A DNA stretch of 64,000 bases from Gemmatimonadaceae bacterium (GTDB lineage Bacteria; Latescibacterota; UBA2968; UBA8231): positions 96,220 to 160,219 of the forward strand of contig JAPOZM010000007.1 of NCBI GenBank assembly GCA_026706075.1, read 5' to 3'. This document shows positions 7,053 to 14,486 of the stretch, piece by piece (position 1 is the stretch's first letter; each line of letters begins with the position of its first letter). Made by a program: the position numbers and the translations under genes. The notes under the pieces were generated by a model. The model was given only the letters and a program-made list of their open reading frames with translations, had not been told where the DNA came from and ran no database searches.

Positions 7053-8038
7053 GTCAGCACTACCTCCCGGCCGCTGCGGGACGACTCCAGGCAGGCCGTC
7101 ATGACCTCCACCAGGTGGCGGGCGTACGCCGCGGTCACCGGCGGCTCGGTGCCCGCGTCGATCGCCTCCACGAAGGCCCGCAGTTGCATCGTCGTCGCGT
7201 TGTGGTCCTCGGTGACGCAGACCTGCTCCCAGTCGCCTTCCCTTCCGACGAAGACGTCGCCCGTCCCGGACTCGATGCCCCTTCGGAGCTGGATCATGCC
7301 CTCGGTGCACACGAACTCGGTGCTGAAGCGGGTGCCGCCCGTCTTCCACCATACGTGGATGAGGGTGGCGTGGACCCCGTTCTCGAAGTGCAGCATGGCC
7401 ATGGCCACGTCGTCGGCGGAGAACTCGAAGAAGCGGCTGTCCACCAGGGCCTTCACGGCCGCGACGCGGTGGCCCGTCCACCAGCAGGAGCGGTCGATCA
7501 GGTGGATGCCGTTCTGGTACCACAGTCCGCCGTAGGTGGCCTTGTCGAGGTACCAGGCCCGCCTGTTGGGCTTGAAGGGCCGGTAGGCCTCGTCGCAGAG
7601 ACAGACCAGGTCGCCCAGGGACCGCTCGCTCAGCAGCTTCTTCACGGCGCGGTTCGGCGGCGAGAAGTGGTGCATGTGCCCCACGGTGAGCTGCCGGCCC
7701 GACCGGCGGGCGGCCTCGATCATGGCGTCGCACTGCTCCACGTCGACGGCCATCGGCTTCTCCACCAGCACGTGCTTGCCCGCCTCCAGGGCGGCCACCG
7801 TGGCCTCGCAGTGCAGGCCGTGGGGCAGGCAGACGATGGCCACGTCGACCCGATCGTCGGCGAGCAGTTCGTGGTAGGTGGAATAGCCGCGGCAGCCGTG
7901 CTCCGCGCTGACGCGGTCGCGGGCCTCCGCCCGGGTGTCGGCGACGGCCCGCACCTGCGTAGATTCAAGGGCCGCCGCCGCCCGCAGGTGCGCCTGGGCG
8001 ACGCTGCCGGCTCCGATGATCCCGATGCCGTGCATCAT
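7049..8038 (-). CDS. Gfo/Idh/MocA-family oxidoreductase
   Basis: A 329-residue protein. N-terminal Rossmann fold starts with GIGIIGAGSVAQAHLRA (GxGxxA-type NAD(P) site), VDVAIVCLPHGLHCE, then the family signature GKHVLVEKPMAVD with the active-site EKP. The C-terminal beta-sheet domain (residues about 125-300) includes VGHMHHFSPPNRAVKKLLSE and DEAYRPFKPN. Catalyses oxidation/reduction of sugars, inositols or related polyols. It is coupled by a 4-bp overlap to an amidase, which may hint at an amide- or amino-sugar substrate (inference). Divergent from the HTH/rtcB pair across 93 bp. Confidence 0.9.
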   Translation of the reverse strand: MMHGIGIIGAGSVAQAHLRAAAALESTQVRAVADTRAEARDRVSAEHGCRGYSTYHELLADDRVDVAIVCLPHGLHCEATVAALEAGKHVLVEKPMAVDVEQCDAMIEAARRSGRQLTVGHMHHFSPPNRAVKKLLSERSLGDLVCLCDEAYRPFKPNRRAWYLDKATYGGLWYQNGIHLIDRSCWWTGHRVAAVKALVDSRFFEFSADDVAMAMLHFENGVHATLIHVWWKTGGTRFSTEFVCTEGMIQLRRGIESGTGDVFVGREGDWEQVCVTEDHNATTMQLRAFVEAIDAGTEPPVTAAYARHLVEVMTACLESSRSGREVVLT

Positions 8039-8131
8039 GCCTCGAATGCTAACCCCGTCCTCGCACGCGCCTCAAGCTGGCCGCCCGGCAGCCCCCGTGA
8101 TCCGGGCCGCGCGGCCCCGGTAGGCCTGACC

Positions 8132-8338
8132 ATGCCGCGCCTGAATGTCCCGGCCCTGCAGCGGCAGATGATGCGGAGGAACTTCCTCTTCAAGTTCCAG
8201 TTGGCCAACCACGTCGGCATCAGCTACGACCGCCTGACGGCGATTCTCGTCGGCGGCGAGGCCGAGGTGGAGGAGGAGATCGTCGCCCGCCTGTGCGCTG
8301 GACTGGACTGCGAGGCTTCGGAGATCCTGGCGAAATGA
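8132..8338 (+). CDS. Small helix-turn-helix protein upstream of rtcB
   Basis: A 68-residue protein MPRLNVPALQRQMMRRNFLF followed by KFQLANHVGISYDRLTAIL, EAEVEEEIVARLCAGLDC and EASEILAK. The pattern (A..VGIS...L..ILVG........I..LC..L.C...EIL) is that of a minimal Cro/CI-type HTH. Start ATG 8132; its stop overlaps the next ATG (ATGA), so it is translationally coupled to the RtcB ligase gene. It may regulate the pair. Not seen as a standard RtcB partner (archease or RtcR), so the link is of interest. Confidence 0.7.
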   Translation: MPRLNVPALQRQMMRRNFLFKFQLANHVGISYDRLTAILVGGEAEVEEEIVARLCAGLDCEASEILAK

Positions 8339-9645
8339 GGGGACGCGCGGCGAAGGCATCTCTCAAGGGGGCCCGGGCAGGACGGGCCCGAGGCGCAGCG
8401 TCCGTGGGGAAGCCGTCCGGTCCCAACGCCCGCCAGACCGACAGCGGAAGGCTGCGCGCCGCCTGGGGCGATCCCGTCGACGAGGGCGCCGTGCGCCAGA
8501 TCCACGCCTGCATGGCCGACGGCACCGGCGCCGTAGGCGGCGTCCTCATGGCCGACCACCACCTCGGGTACTCCATGCCGGTGGGGGGAGTGGTCGCCTA
8601 CGAGGGCCGCATCTCCCCCTCGGGAGTGGGCTACGACATCGCCTGCGGCAACAAGGCGGTGCGCGTCGCCCTCACCGCCGACGAGGTGCGGCCCCGGATC
8701 GCCGAGTTGATGGACGAAATCTGGGAGACGATCTCCTTCGGCATCGGCCGCAGGAACAAGGAGCCGGTGGACCATCCCCTCTTCGACGACGACCCCGCCT
8801 GGAGCATCGACGTGGCGGCGGGGCTCCGCAGCCTGGCCCGGGGGCAGCTCGGCACCGTGGGGGCCGGCAACCACTACGTCGACGTCTTCGCCGACGGGGA
8901 GGACCGCGTCTGGATCGGCGTCCACTTCGGCTCCCGCGGCCTCGGCCACCGGCTGGCGACCCACTTCATGCGCCTCGGAGGTGGGTCCGACGACTTCCAT
9001 GCCCCTCCCGTGCTCTTCGACGTCGACTCCCGGGCGGGGGAGGAGTACCGCGCCTGCATGGAGCTGGCCGGACGCTACGCCTACGCCGGCCGCGACTGGG
9101 TCTGCGGCCGGGTCTGCGAGATCCTCGGGTCGGCGGCCCTCGAGGAGGTCCACAACCACCACAACTTCGCCTGGCTCGAGGAGCACGGCGGCCGCCGGCT
9201 GTGGGTCGTGCGCAAGGGCGCCACTCCCGCCTTCCCCGGACAGCGCGGCTTCATCGGCGGCTCCATGGGCGACGTCTCCGTGATCGTCGAGGGCGTCGAC
9301 ACGGAGGAGGCGGCCCGGGGCTACCGCTCCACCGTGCACGGCGCCGGCCGGGTCATGTCGCGCACCGCCGCCGCCGGCCGGGTCCGCTGGAGGAGGGGGA
9401 AGGGAGGCCGCAAGAGGCCGGTAGTCGTCAAGGAGGGCCGGATCAGCCGCCAGATGATGGAGGACTGGGTCCGCGACTGGGGCGTGGAGCTGCGCGGCGC
9501 CGGCACCGACGAGTCGCCCCACTGCTACAAGCGGCTGCCGGAGGTGCTGGAGCACCACGCCGGCTCGGTCCGCGTGCTGCACACCCTCCAGCCCCTGGGG
9601 GTGGCCATGGCCGGCCCCGAGACCCACGACCCCTACCGGGACTAG
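8335..9645 (+). CDS. rtcB: RtcB-family RNA ligase
   Basis: A 436-residue RtcB family protein. The metal/catalytic motif GVGYDIACGN (Asp and Cys that bind Mn2+) lies at about residues 98-107; histidines needed for guanylylation and metal binding are in GAGNHYVDV, HFGSRGLGH, HNHHNFAW and the GMP-accepting region VHGAGRVMSR. RtcB joins 2',3'-cyclic phosphate (or 3'-phosphate) and 5'-OH RNA ends using GTP, in RNA repair or tRNA splicing. Archaeal enzymes show GYDINCG where this one has GYDIACGN, which marks a bacterial subgroup. The first 45 residues are basic and family-unlike, so the true start could be later, although the ATGA overlap with the HTH gene supports 8335. No archease gene adjoins. 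Confidence 0.9.
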   Translation: MRGRAAKASLKGARAGRARGAASVGKPSGPNARQTDSGRLRAAWGDPVDEGAVRQIHACMADGTGAVGGVLMADHHLGYSMPVGGVVAYEGRISPSGVGYDIACGNKAVRVALTADEVRPRIAELMDEIWETISFGIGRRNKEPVDHPLFDDDPAWSIDVAAGLRSLARGQLGTVGAGNHYVDVFADGEDRVWIGVHFGSRGLGHRLATHFMRLGGGSDDFHAPPVLFDVDSRAGEEYRACMELAGRYAYAGRDWVCGRVCEILGSAALEEVHNHHNFAWLEEHGGRRLWVVRKGATPAFPGQRGFIGGSMGDVSVIVEGVDTEEAARGYRSTVHGAGRVMSRTAAAGRVRWRRGKGGRKRPVVVKEGRISRQMMEDWVRDWGVELRGAGTDESPHCYKRLPEVLEHHAGSVRVLHTLQPLGVAMAGPETHDPYRD

Positions 9646-9738
9646 CCCCCGCGCCCTGATGCGGCCCCGGCTGTTGCTCGATCGCCGTCCCCACGTAGCC
9701 GGTGACCACGATGTCGGCGCCCGCCGGACTTGCGCAAC

Positions 9739-10896
9739 TCAGGCCGACCCCTGATCCGCCCGCGGCACCCACCTCGGGTGGTCCGCACCCCGTCCGTCCA
9801 TGCCCCGGGTGAGGAGCCGCTGGTTCCGCCCATCCCCATCCGCCACCCAGACGGCCGGCGGTTCACCCGTCTTCGCCCGGCAGAAGACGATCTGCCGGCC
9901 GTCGGGTGACTCGCTCTGCCGGAAGTCCCAGACCGGCGGGTCGGAGCGGGTTAGCCGCACGAGGGCGCCATCGCCCGGATCGATCCGGCAGATCTCGGTG
10001 CCGCCGCGGGCCAGCTCCGGCTTGAAATCGCGGTTGAAGTGGTCCATGTCCGGACGCTGCGGCTGGTGCTCCCAGGGCACCTTGGAGCCGGGCAGCCGGC
10101 GCGCCACCAGGATCGACCCGTCCCGCGACCAGACCGGCATGTTGGAACCGCCCCCTTTGGTATCGGGAGAGCCGTAGGACGCCCCGAACCACAGGGCCTG
10201 CCCGTCCGTCAGCTGCCGCTGCCCGGAGCCGTCCGGGCGGCTGATGAACAAATCGGACCAGTCGTGACCGGAGTCGTGCCGGAAGAGGCATCCCTGGTAG
10301 ACAATCCACTCGCCGTCGGGGGACCAGTTCGGACCGAAGTACAGGTATTCCTCGTGAGCCGCCACCAGGACGCGGTTCCCCCCGTCCACGTCGCTGGTCC
10401 AGATGTGGTACCCCGATGGACCGGCCAGGTGAAAGGCGATCCGGCTGCCGTCCGGACTGAGACTGAGTCCGTATGCCAGGCCCTCGCCCGCCTGGGTCAC
10501 CTCGCGCGCATCCGTGCCGTCCAGGTTCATGTTGTAGGCCTGGGCCGTCCTGTCCTCAAAGACGACCTGCACGAGCATGCGCCCGTCCTTCAGCAGCAGG
10601 TACGGTCTCGGCGAGACCGTCATGCGCTCGTGCGTGAGGATCTCTTCGAGCGTGTCCCGCACGGGATCGTAGATCCAGGTGTGGGTGGGCGTCAGGTGGT
10701 AGTACTCGTCGAAGGACCTGCCCGGCCCGTCGCGCCGCGCCTCCATGCTGGTGAGCAGCATCCGGCCGTCCGCGAAGAACTCGCCGGGGTGCCAGGTCTC
10801 CTGGAGGGGCACGTCGAAGTCGAAGTAGCGCAGACCGCTGCCGTCGGCGTTGATGATCGCCGTCCGGCCCTGCGACACGAAGACGATGCGGTCCAT
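9739..10896 (-). CDS. TolB/WD40-like (PD40) beta-propeller protein
   Basis: A 385-residue protein with repeated PD40 blades: AIINADGSGLRYF, NLDGTDAREVTQAGEG, SLSPDGSRIAFH, DVDGGNRVLVAAHE, WSPDGEWIVYQG, RPDGSGQRQLTDG, WSRDGSILVARR, SPDGRQIVFCR, DGDGRNQRLLTRG. No signal peptide, so probably cytoplasmic, related to the oligogalacturonate lyase (DUF/PL22-like) type of propeller used on pectic oligosaccharides; catalytic residues cannot be confirmed by eye. Start ATG overlaps the stop of the beta-helix gene (TGATG). Last gene of a three-gene unit 13990-9739. Confidence 0.75.
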   Translation of the reverse strand: MDRIVFVSQGRTAIINADGSGLRYFDFDVPLQETWHPGEFFADGRMLLTSMEARRDGPGRSFDEYYHLTPTHTWIYDPVRDTLEEILTHERMTVSPRPYLLLKDGRMLVQVVFEDRTAQAYNMNLDGTDAREVTQAGEGLAYGLSLSPDGSRIAFHLAGPSGYHIWTSDVDGGNRVLVAAHEEYLYFGPNWSPDGEWIVYQGCLFRHDSGHDWSDLFISRPDGSGQRQLTDGQALWFGASYGSPDTKGGGSNMPVWSRDGSILVARRLPGSKVPWEHQPQRPDMDHFNRDFKPELARGGTEICRIDPGDGALVRLTRSDPPVWDFRQSESPDGRQIVFCRAKTGEPPAVWVADGDGRNQRLLTRGMDGRGADHPRWVPRADQGSA

Positions 10897-12953
10897 CAGC
10901 GGCGGCGCCGCTTCGGGCGCGGCGGGGACGGGTGCGGACGGTACTCGTCCCGGCGCAGGCCGATGCGCTCCAGCGGCAGTGGCTGGAAGCCGGTGACGCG
11001 AAGGATCCGGGCGTCGTCACGCAGGGCCCAACCGGCGCGGGCCGGGTCCTCCGGGTCGACCCAGCCCGGATCGCCGGCCTCGGGGACGAGCCAGTTGTCG
11101 CGGATGTCGATGAGCTCCTCCTCGGCCAGCCAGAAGATCCGCAGCCACCAGCCTTCGACGAAGAGATTGCGCAGGAAGCGGTTGCCCTCGGGCGGCACGC
11201 CCGTGCCGGCCGCGACCCAGCGGTCGATCTCCATCAGCTCGGGATAGCGCTCCGACCAGGGAGGGTTGTGGTGGTCCATCTCCCGCAGGCTCTTGGCCAG
11301 CCCCAGCACCCCGTTCGCCCAGACCGGGCTCTTGTCGAGGCCGCGGGCGTCGATGCCGATGGCCGGGTGGTTGTCGACGAAGACGTTGTTCTCCACGAGG
11401 CAGTCGCGCCCGCCCCCGATGCCGACGGCGCACTGGGTGTTCACGATCAGGTTGCCGTACACGGTGATGCCGCTGACGCAGTCGTCGAGATAGACGACGA
11501 GGGCTTCGCCGTTGCCGGGACCGCGGATGTCGTGCATGTGGTTGTAGCGAATGATGTTGTCGCGGTAGGTCCAGTTGCGGCCCGTGTAGATGGCGCCCAC
11601 GTCGCCGGTCTCGTGACAGACGTGGTGGATGTGGTTGTACTCGATCAGGTGGTTGTTGCCCCAGAACAGGATGGCGCAGTGCGGGTGGTCGTGGATCTCG
11701 TTGTGGGAGACGCGCGTGCCGACGCCCTCCAGGTTCACGGCCGGGTAGTAGCAGCGCGACCAGCGGGCCTGGTGATGGAAGTGGCAGTTGTGGACGAAGT
11801 GCCGGCAGGGGGTGATGCTCTTGCGGTCGCCGCCGCTGAGGCTGACGCCGCCGTCGCCGTTGTTCCAGATGTCGCAGCTCTGCACCCCGTGGTCGGTGCC
11901 GCCGTCGATCCAGACGCCGTAGTTGCCGGTGTTCGAGATGCGGCACCCGGCGACCAGGCAGCCGGTGCCGCCTTTGACGGCGACGGCGTGGCCCCGGGTC
12001 GCCGTGAGCTCGAGGTCGCGCAGGACGACGTGGCGGGCGCCACCGAGGGCGACGAGGGGACTCTCGAGCAGCGACAGCATGACCTCGGCGCCCCTCAGGG
12101 GCCTGGGCGGCCACAGGTAGAGGATGCCGGCGGCGCGGTCGACGAAGTACTCGCCCGGCGAGTCGAGCTCCTCGAGAATGTTGAGGAAGTAGATCCGGTT
12201 TCCCGGCTTGAACCCGTAGTTGCCGTGAGGCGGGCGGGTCTTGACGAGCCGCGCCTCGACGTCGATGGAGGCGATGCGCTCGTAGCTGTTGGCCCAGTCG
12301 TAGGCCCAGTAGCCGTGCACCCAGGCGTCGTCCACGGCCGCCCACCGGCGCGGGCGGTCCCCTTCGTAGAAGAAGCCTTCTTCCAGGAGCCCCAGCTGCA
12401 TGCCGTGGCCGTCGTCGCGGCTCTTGCCCTCGGGAAAGCCGGCCATGCGGGAAAACGGCTCGTCGCCATCGGCGTTCGGCCAGCGGGCCACCGTCTGGGG
12501 CTCGCCGTCGACGAAGAGCTCCACGTGGGCCGCCGTCATCTGGCGGCCGAAACCGCGCGACCGCATCGGCGGCAGGCGCCCGAGGCCGAGGGCCTTCAGG
12601 TCCACCTGGCGCACGTGGCGGCGGGCGGCGGGGTCCAGCCGCGCCCGGACGGTGGGATCGCGCACCGGGGTGAAGCCGGAGAGGGTGATGCCGCCGAGGA
12701 GGCGTACCCGCTGATCCGGCAGGGGGCGCCAGGTCACCGGGGCCTCGGGACGGCCACCGTCGCGGCGGCCCAGGCGCAGGCTCTCGGACAGCGGGTAGTC
12801 GCCGCCGCCTATCCAGACGGTGCTGCCGGCGCGCTCTTCCGCCGGCAGGGCTCGCAGGGCATCGCGGGCGCGGGCGAGGGTGGCGAAAGGCCGCTTCCGG
12901 GTTCCGGAGTGCGTGTCCCTGCCATCGACGGCGACGTGGATCTCAACGCTCAC
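10896..12953 (-). CDS. Right-handed parallel beta-helix repeat protein
   Basis: A 685-residue protein starting VSVEIHVAVDGRDTHSGTR, with A.DGRD...GT...PFATLARARDALR typical of the N-terminus of parallel beta-helix glycan-active proteins, then from about residue 330 successive coils (GARHVVLRDLELTATRGHAV, GCLVAGCRISNTGNYGVWI, HGVQSCDIWNNGDGGVSLS, HNEIHDHPHCAIL, YNHIHHVCHETGDVGAIYTG). These NosD/pectate-lyase-like coils bind and often cleave or modify polysaccharides. The chosen start is GTG 12953, preceded by ggag 7 bases away; a longer open frame exists upstream but has no family-like sequence. No clear signal peptide. Sandwiched between an oxidoreductase and a propeller protein, all on the minus strand. 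Confidence 0.85.
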   Translation of the reverse strand: MSVEIHVAVDGRDTHSGTRKRPFATLARARDALRALPAEERAGSTVWIGGGDYPLSESLRLGRRDGGRPEAPVTWRPLPDQRVRLLGGITLSGFTPVRDPTVRARLDPAARRHVRQVDLKALGLGRLPPMRSRGFGRQMTAAHVELFVDGEPQTVARWPNADGDEPFSRMAGFPEGKSRDDGHGMQLGLLEEGFFYEGDRPRRWAAVDDAWVHGYWAYDWANSYERIASIDVEARLVKTRPPHGNYGFKPGNRIYFLNILEELDSPGEYFVDRAAGILYLWPPRPLRGAEVMLSLLESPLVALGGARHVVLRDLELTATRGHAVAVKGGTGCLVAGCRISNTGNYGVWIDGGTDHGVQSCDIWNNGDGGVSLSGGDRKSITPCRHFVHNCHFHHQARWSRCYYPAVNLEGVGTRVSHNEIHDHPHCAILFWGNNHLIEYNHIHHVCHETGDVGAIYTGRNWTYRDNIIRYNHMHDIRGPGNGEALVVYLDDCVSGITVYGNLIVNTQCAVGIGGGRDCLVENNVFVDNHPAIGIDARGLDKSPVWANGVLGLAKSLREMDHHNPPWSERYPELMEIDRWVAAGTGVPPEGNRFLRNLFVEGWWLRIFWLAEEELIDIRDNWLVPEAGDPGWVDPEDPARAGWALRDDARILRVTGFQPLPLERIGLRRDEYRPHPSPPRPKRRRR

Positions 12954-12997
12954 GGTGGGTCTCCATATGAAGGGTACGCCGAGGCCAGCCGGCGCCG

Positions 12998-13990
12998 CTA
13001 GCGCGCCCTGACCGTGGTCCGGGTGCGGTCGCTCTTGCGGATCATGTCCATCAGCTTTGCGAAGCGCAGGCCGACCTCGGGCGGACAGGGATTGGCCTGT
13101 CGGCCGGCCCGGACCTTGAGGAACTGCTCCCACACGCCCCGGGAGCGGGGGTGGCGGACCTCGGCGAAGGCGCTCTCCTTCAGCGGTTTGAAGAGCAGCC
13201 GCTCTCCCCAGATACCGGTCCGCAGGATCCCCCGGTCGCCGATGACGGTGACTTCCGAGGTGCAGTGGATGGAGTCGCCGGCCGCCGCCAGCGAGAGCAG
13301 GGTGCCGTCGCGGAAGCGGCCGCTGACGGTCGAGTTGATGTCGACGGGGGTGCCGCGGTCATCCATGAGAGCGCAGACCTCGATCACGTCCTGGTCGATG
13401 AGATCGACGACCGTGTTGACCATGTGCGATCCCGTGTCGAAGAGAAAGCCCCCTCCGGAGATCTCCGGGTCCTGCCGCCACTGGCCGACGGTGACCACCT
13501 TCCAGTTCTGGTGCACGTAGGCGGAGACGGACGTTATGCGGCCGAGCTTTCCGCCCGCGATCATCTGTTTGGCCTTCCTGATCGCCGGCGACAGGCTGCC
13601 CGGGAAGGCGACGACGAGCAGCTTCCGGACCTCGTCACGGACCTTGATCAGGCGTCTCGCCTCGGAGGCGTTGATCACCATCGGCTTCTCGAGCAGGACG
13701 TCGGCGCCGGCCCGCAGGCAGTCCCGGGCGTTCTCCAGGTGGTACTTGTGCGGCGTGGCGATGAATGCCGTGTCGGGCGCGCCCTGCGCCGCGAGGAGCG
13801 CCTTGATCGTGTCGTAGAAGGGCGGGCACCTCCGGCCCCGGCCCTCGAGCAAGTCCCGGGTCAGCTGCCGTTGGTCCTCCGCGACCTCCACGAGGCCGCA
13901 GATGCGGGTGTTGGACATGTCGAGCATGACGCTCAGGTGGTGGCGGGCCATGCCGCCCGTGCCTACGACGATCGCCGAGGTCTTCGCCAT
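12998..13990 (-). CDS. Gfo/Idh/MocA-family oxidoreductase
   Basis: A 330-residue protein. N-terminus TSAIVVGTGGMARHHLSVML is the nucleotide-binding loop; TAFIATPHKYHLENARDCLR leads to ADVLLEKPMVIN with the active-site EKP lysine. The C-terminal domain starts about residue 125 (VVAFPGSLSPAIRKAKQM) and includes SGGGFLFDTGSHMVNTVVDL, the conserved GG.....HM helix of sugar dehydrogenases of the family. Likely acts on a sugar or polyol released by the downstream beta-helix/propeller gene products (inference from a co-directional 45-bp spacing). First gene of the unit. Confidence 0.9.
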   Translation of the reverse strand: MAKTSAIVVGTGGMARHHLSVMLDMSNTRICGLVEVAEDQRQLTRDLLEGRGRRCPPFYDTIKALLAAQGAPDTAFIATPHKYHLENARDCLRAGADVLLEKPMVINASEARRLIKVRDEVRKLLVVAFPGSLSPAIRKAKQMIAGGKLGRITSVSAYVHQNWKVVTVGQWRQDPEISGGGFLFDTGSHMVNTVVDLIDQDVIEVCALMDDRGTPVDINSTVSGRFRDGTLLSLAAAGDSIHCTSEVTVIGDRGILRTGIWGERLLFKPLKESAFAEVRHPRSRGVWEQFLKVRAGRQANPCPPEVGLRFAKLMDMIRKSDRTRTTVRAR

Positions 13991-14486
13991 TTCTCTTCTC
14001 CGGGGGGCTACCGGCTCCCTGTGTGCGCGTGGAGGGCCTCCAATACGGGATCGACCCCCCGATTGCGGACGGTCTGGACCTCAGCCAGGCGCGATGGCAC
14101 GGTCGGGTGTGTACGCGAAGGCCGGAAACGCTTACCGTAGTGGGAGTTGGCAGGATTCTGGAGGAATTCCCTGCCCCGGCACGGAGGGCCTTGTGGGAGT
14201 TGGCAGGATTCTGGAGGAATTCCCTGCCCCGGCACGGAGGGCCTTTCCGGTGGACAGAACTGCGGCAGAGCAGAGTCGGAGGAACAGCGCCCGACGGAGA
14301 CGCCGCGCGCAGGCTGTTCATTGGCAGGCGGGCCAGTGGTCGGCCCGGGCCCGGCCGATGTCGAGCGCCCGTCCGGTGCACGACGGGATCGGGGGCCGCC
14401 CCGAGGCGATGGGCCAAGGCGGATTTGCGGTCGCCCATCTGGCCGCGAAGCCGGGGCCGGAGCCGATCGACCGGGACTAGCTGGTC
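13991..14486. other. 496-bp intergenic region between divergent genes
   Basis: Lies between the start of the oxidoreductase (13990, minus) and the start of the SulP transporter (14487, plus), so it should hold both promoters. It also contains the 2 x 53 bp hairpin repeat at 14140-14245. I found no convincing coding sequence: open frames exist on both strands but encode low-complexity P/R/G-rich text. No clear -35/-10 pair was picked out. Confidence 0.5.
14140..14245. repeat. Two perfect 53-bp tandem repeats, each with a bulged hairpin
   Basis: 14140-14192 and 14193-14245 are identical. Each unit contains ggcaggattc, a 5-base loop tggag, then gaat-tc-cctgcc: a 10-bp stem interrupted by a 2-base bulge (14149-14175 in the first unit). 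The arrangement, an intergenic hairpin unit in tandem, resembles REP/BIME-type elements or a doubled operator. Located midway between two divergent promoters. Confidence 0.85.

Noticed and set aside
10932..13001. A 689-codon plus-strand open frame opposite the beta-helix gene
   Set aside because: High-GC antisense shadow made of V/D/A/H-rich text with no family features; the minus-strand gene has clear beta-helix coils.
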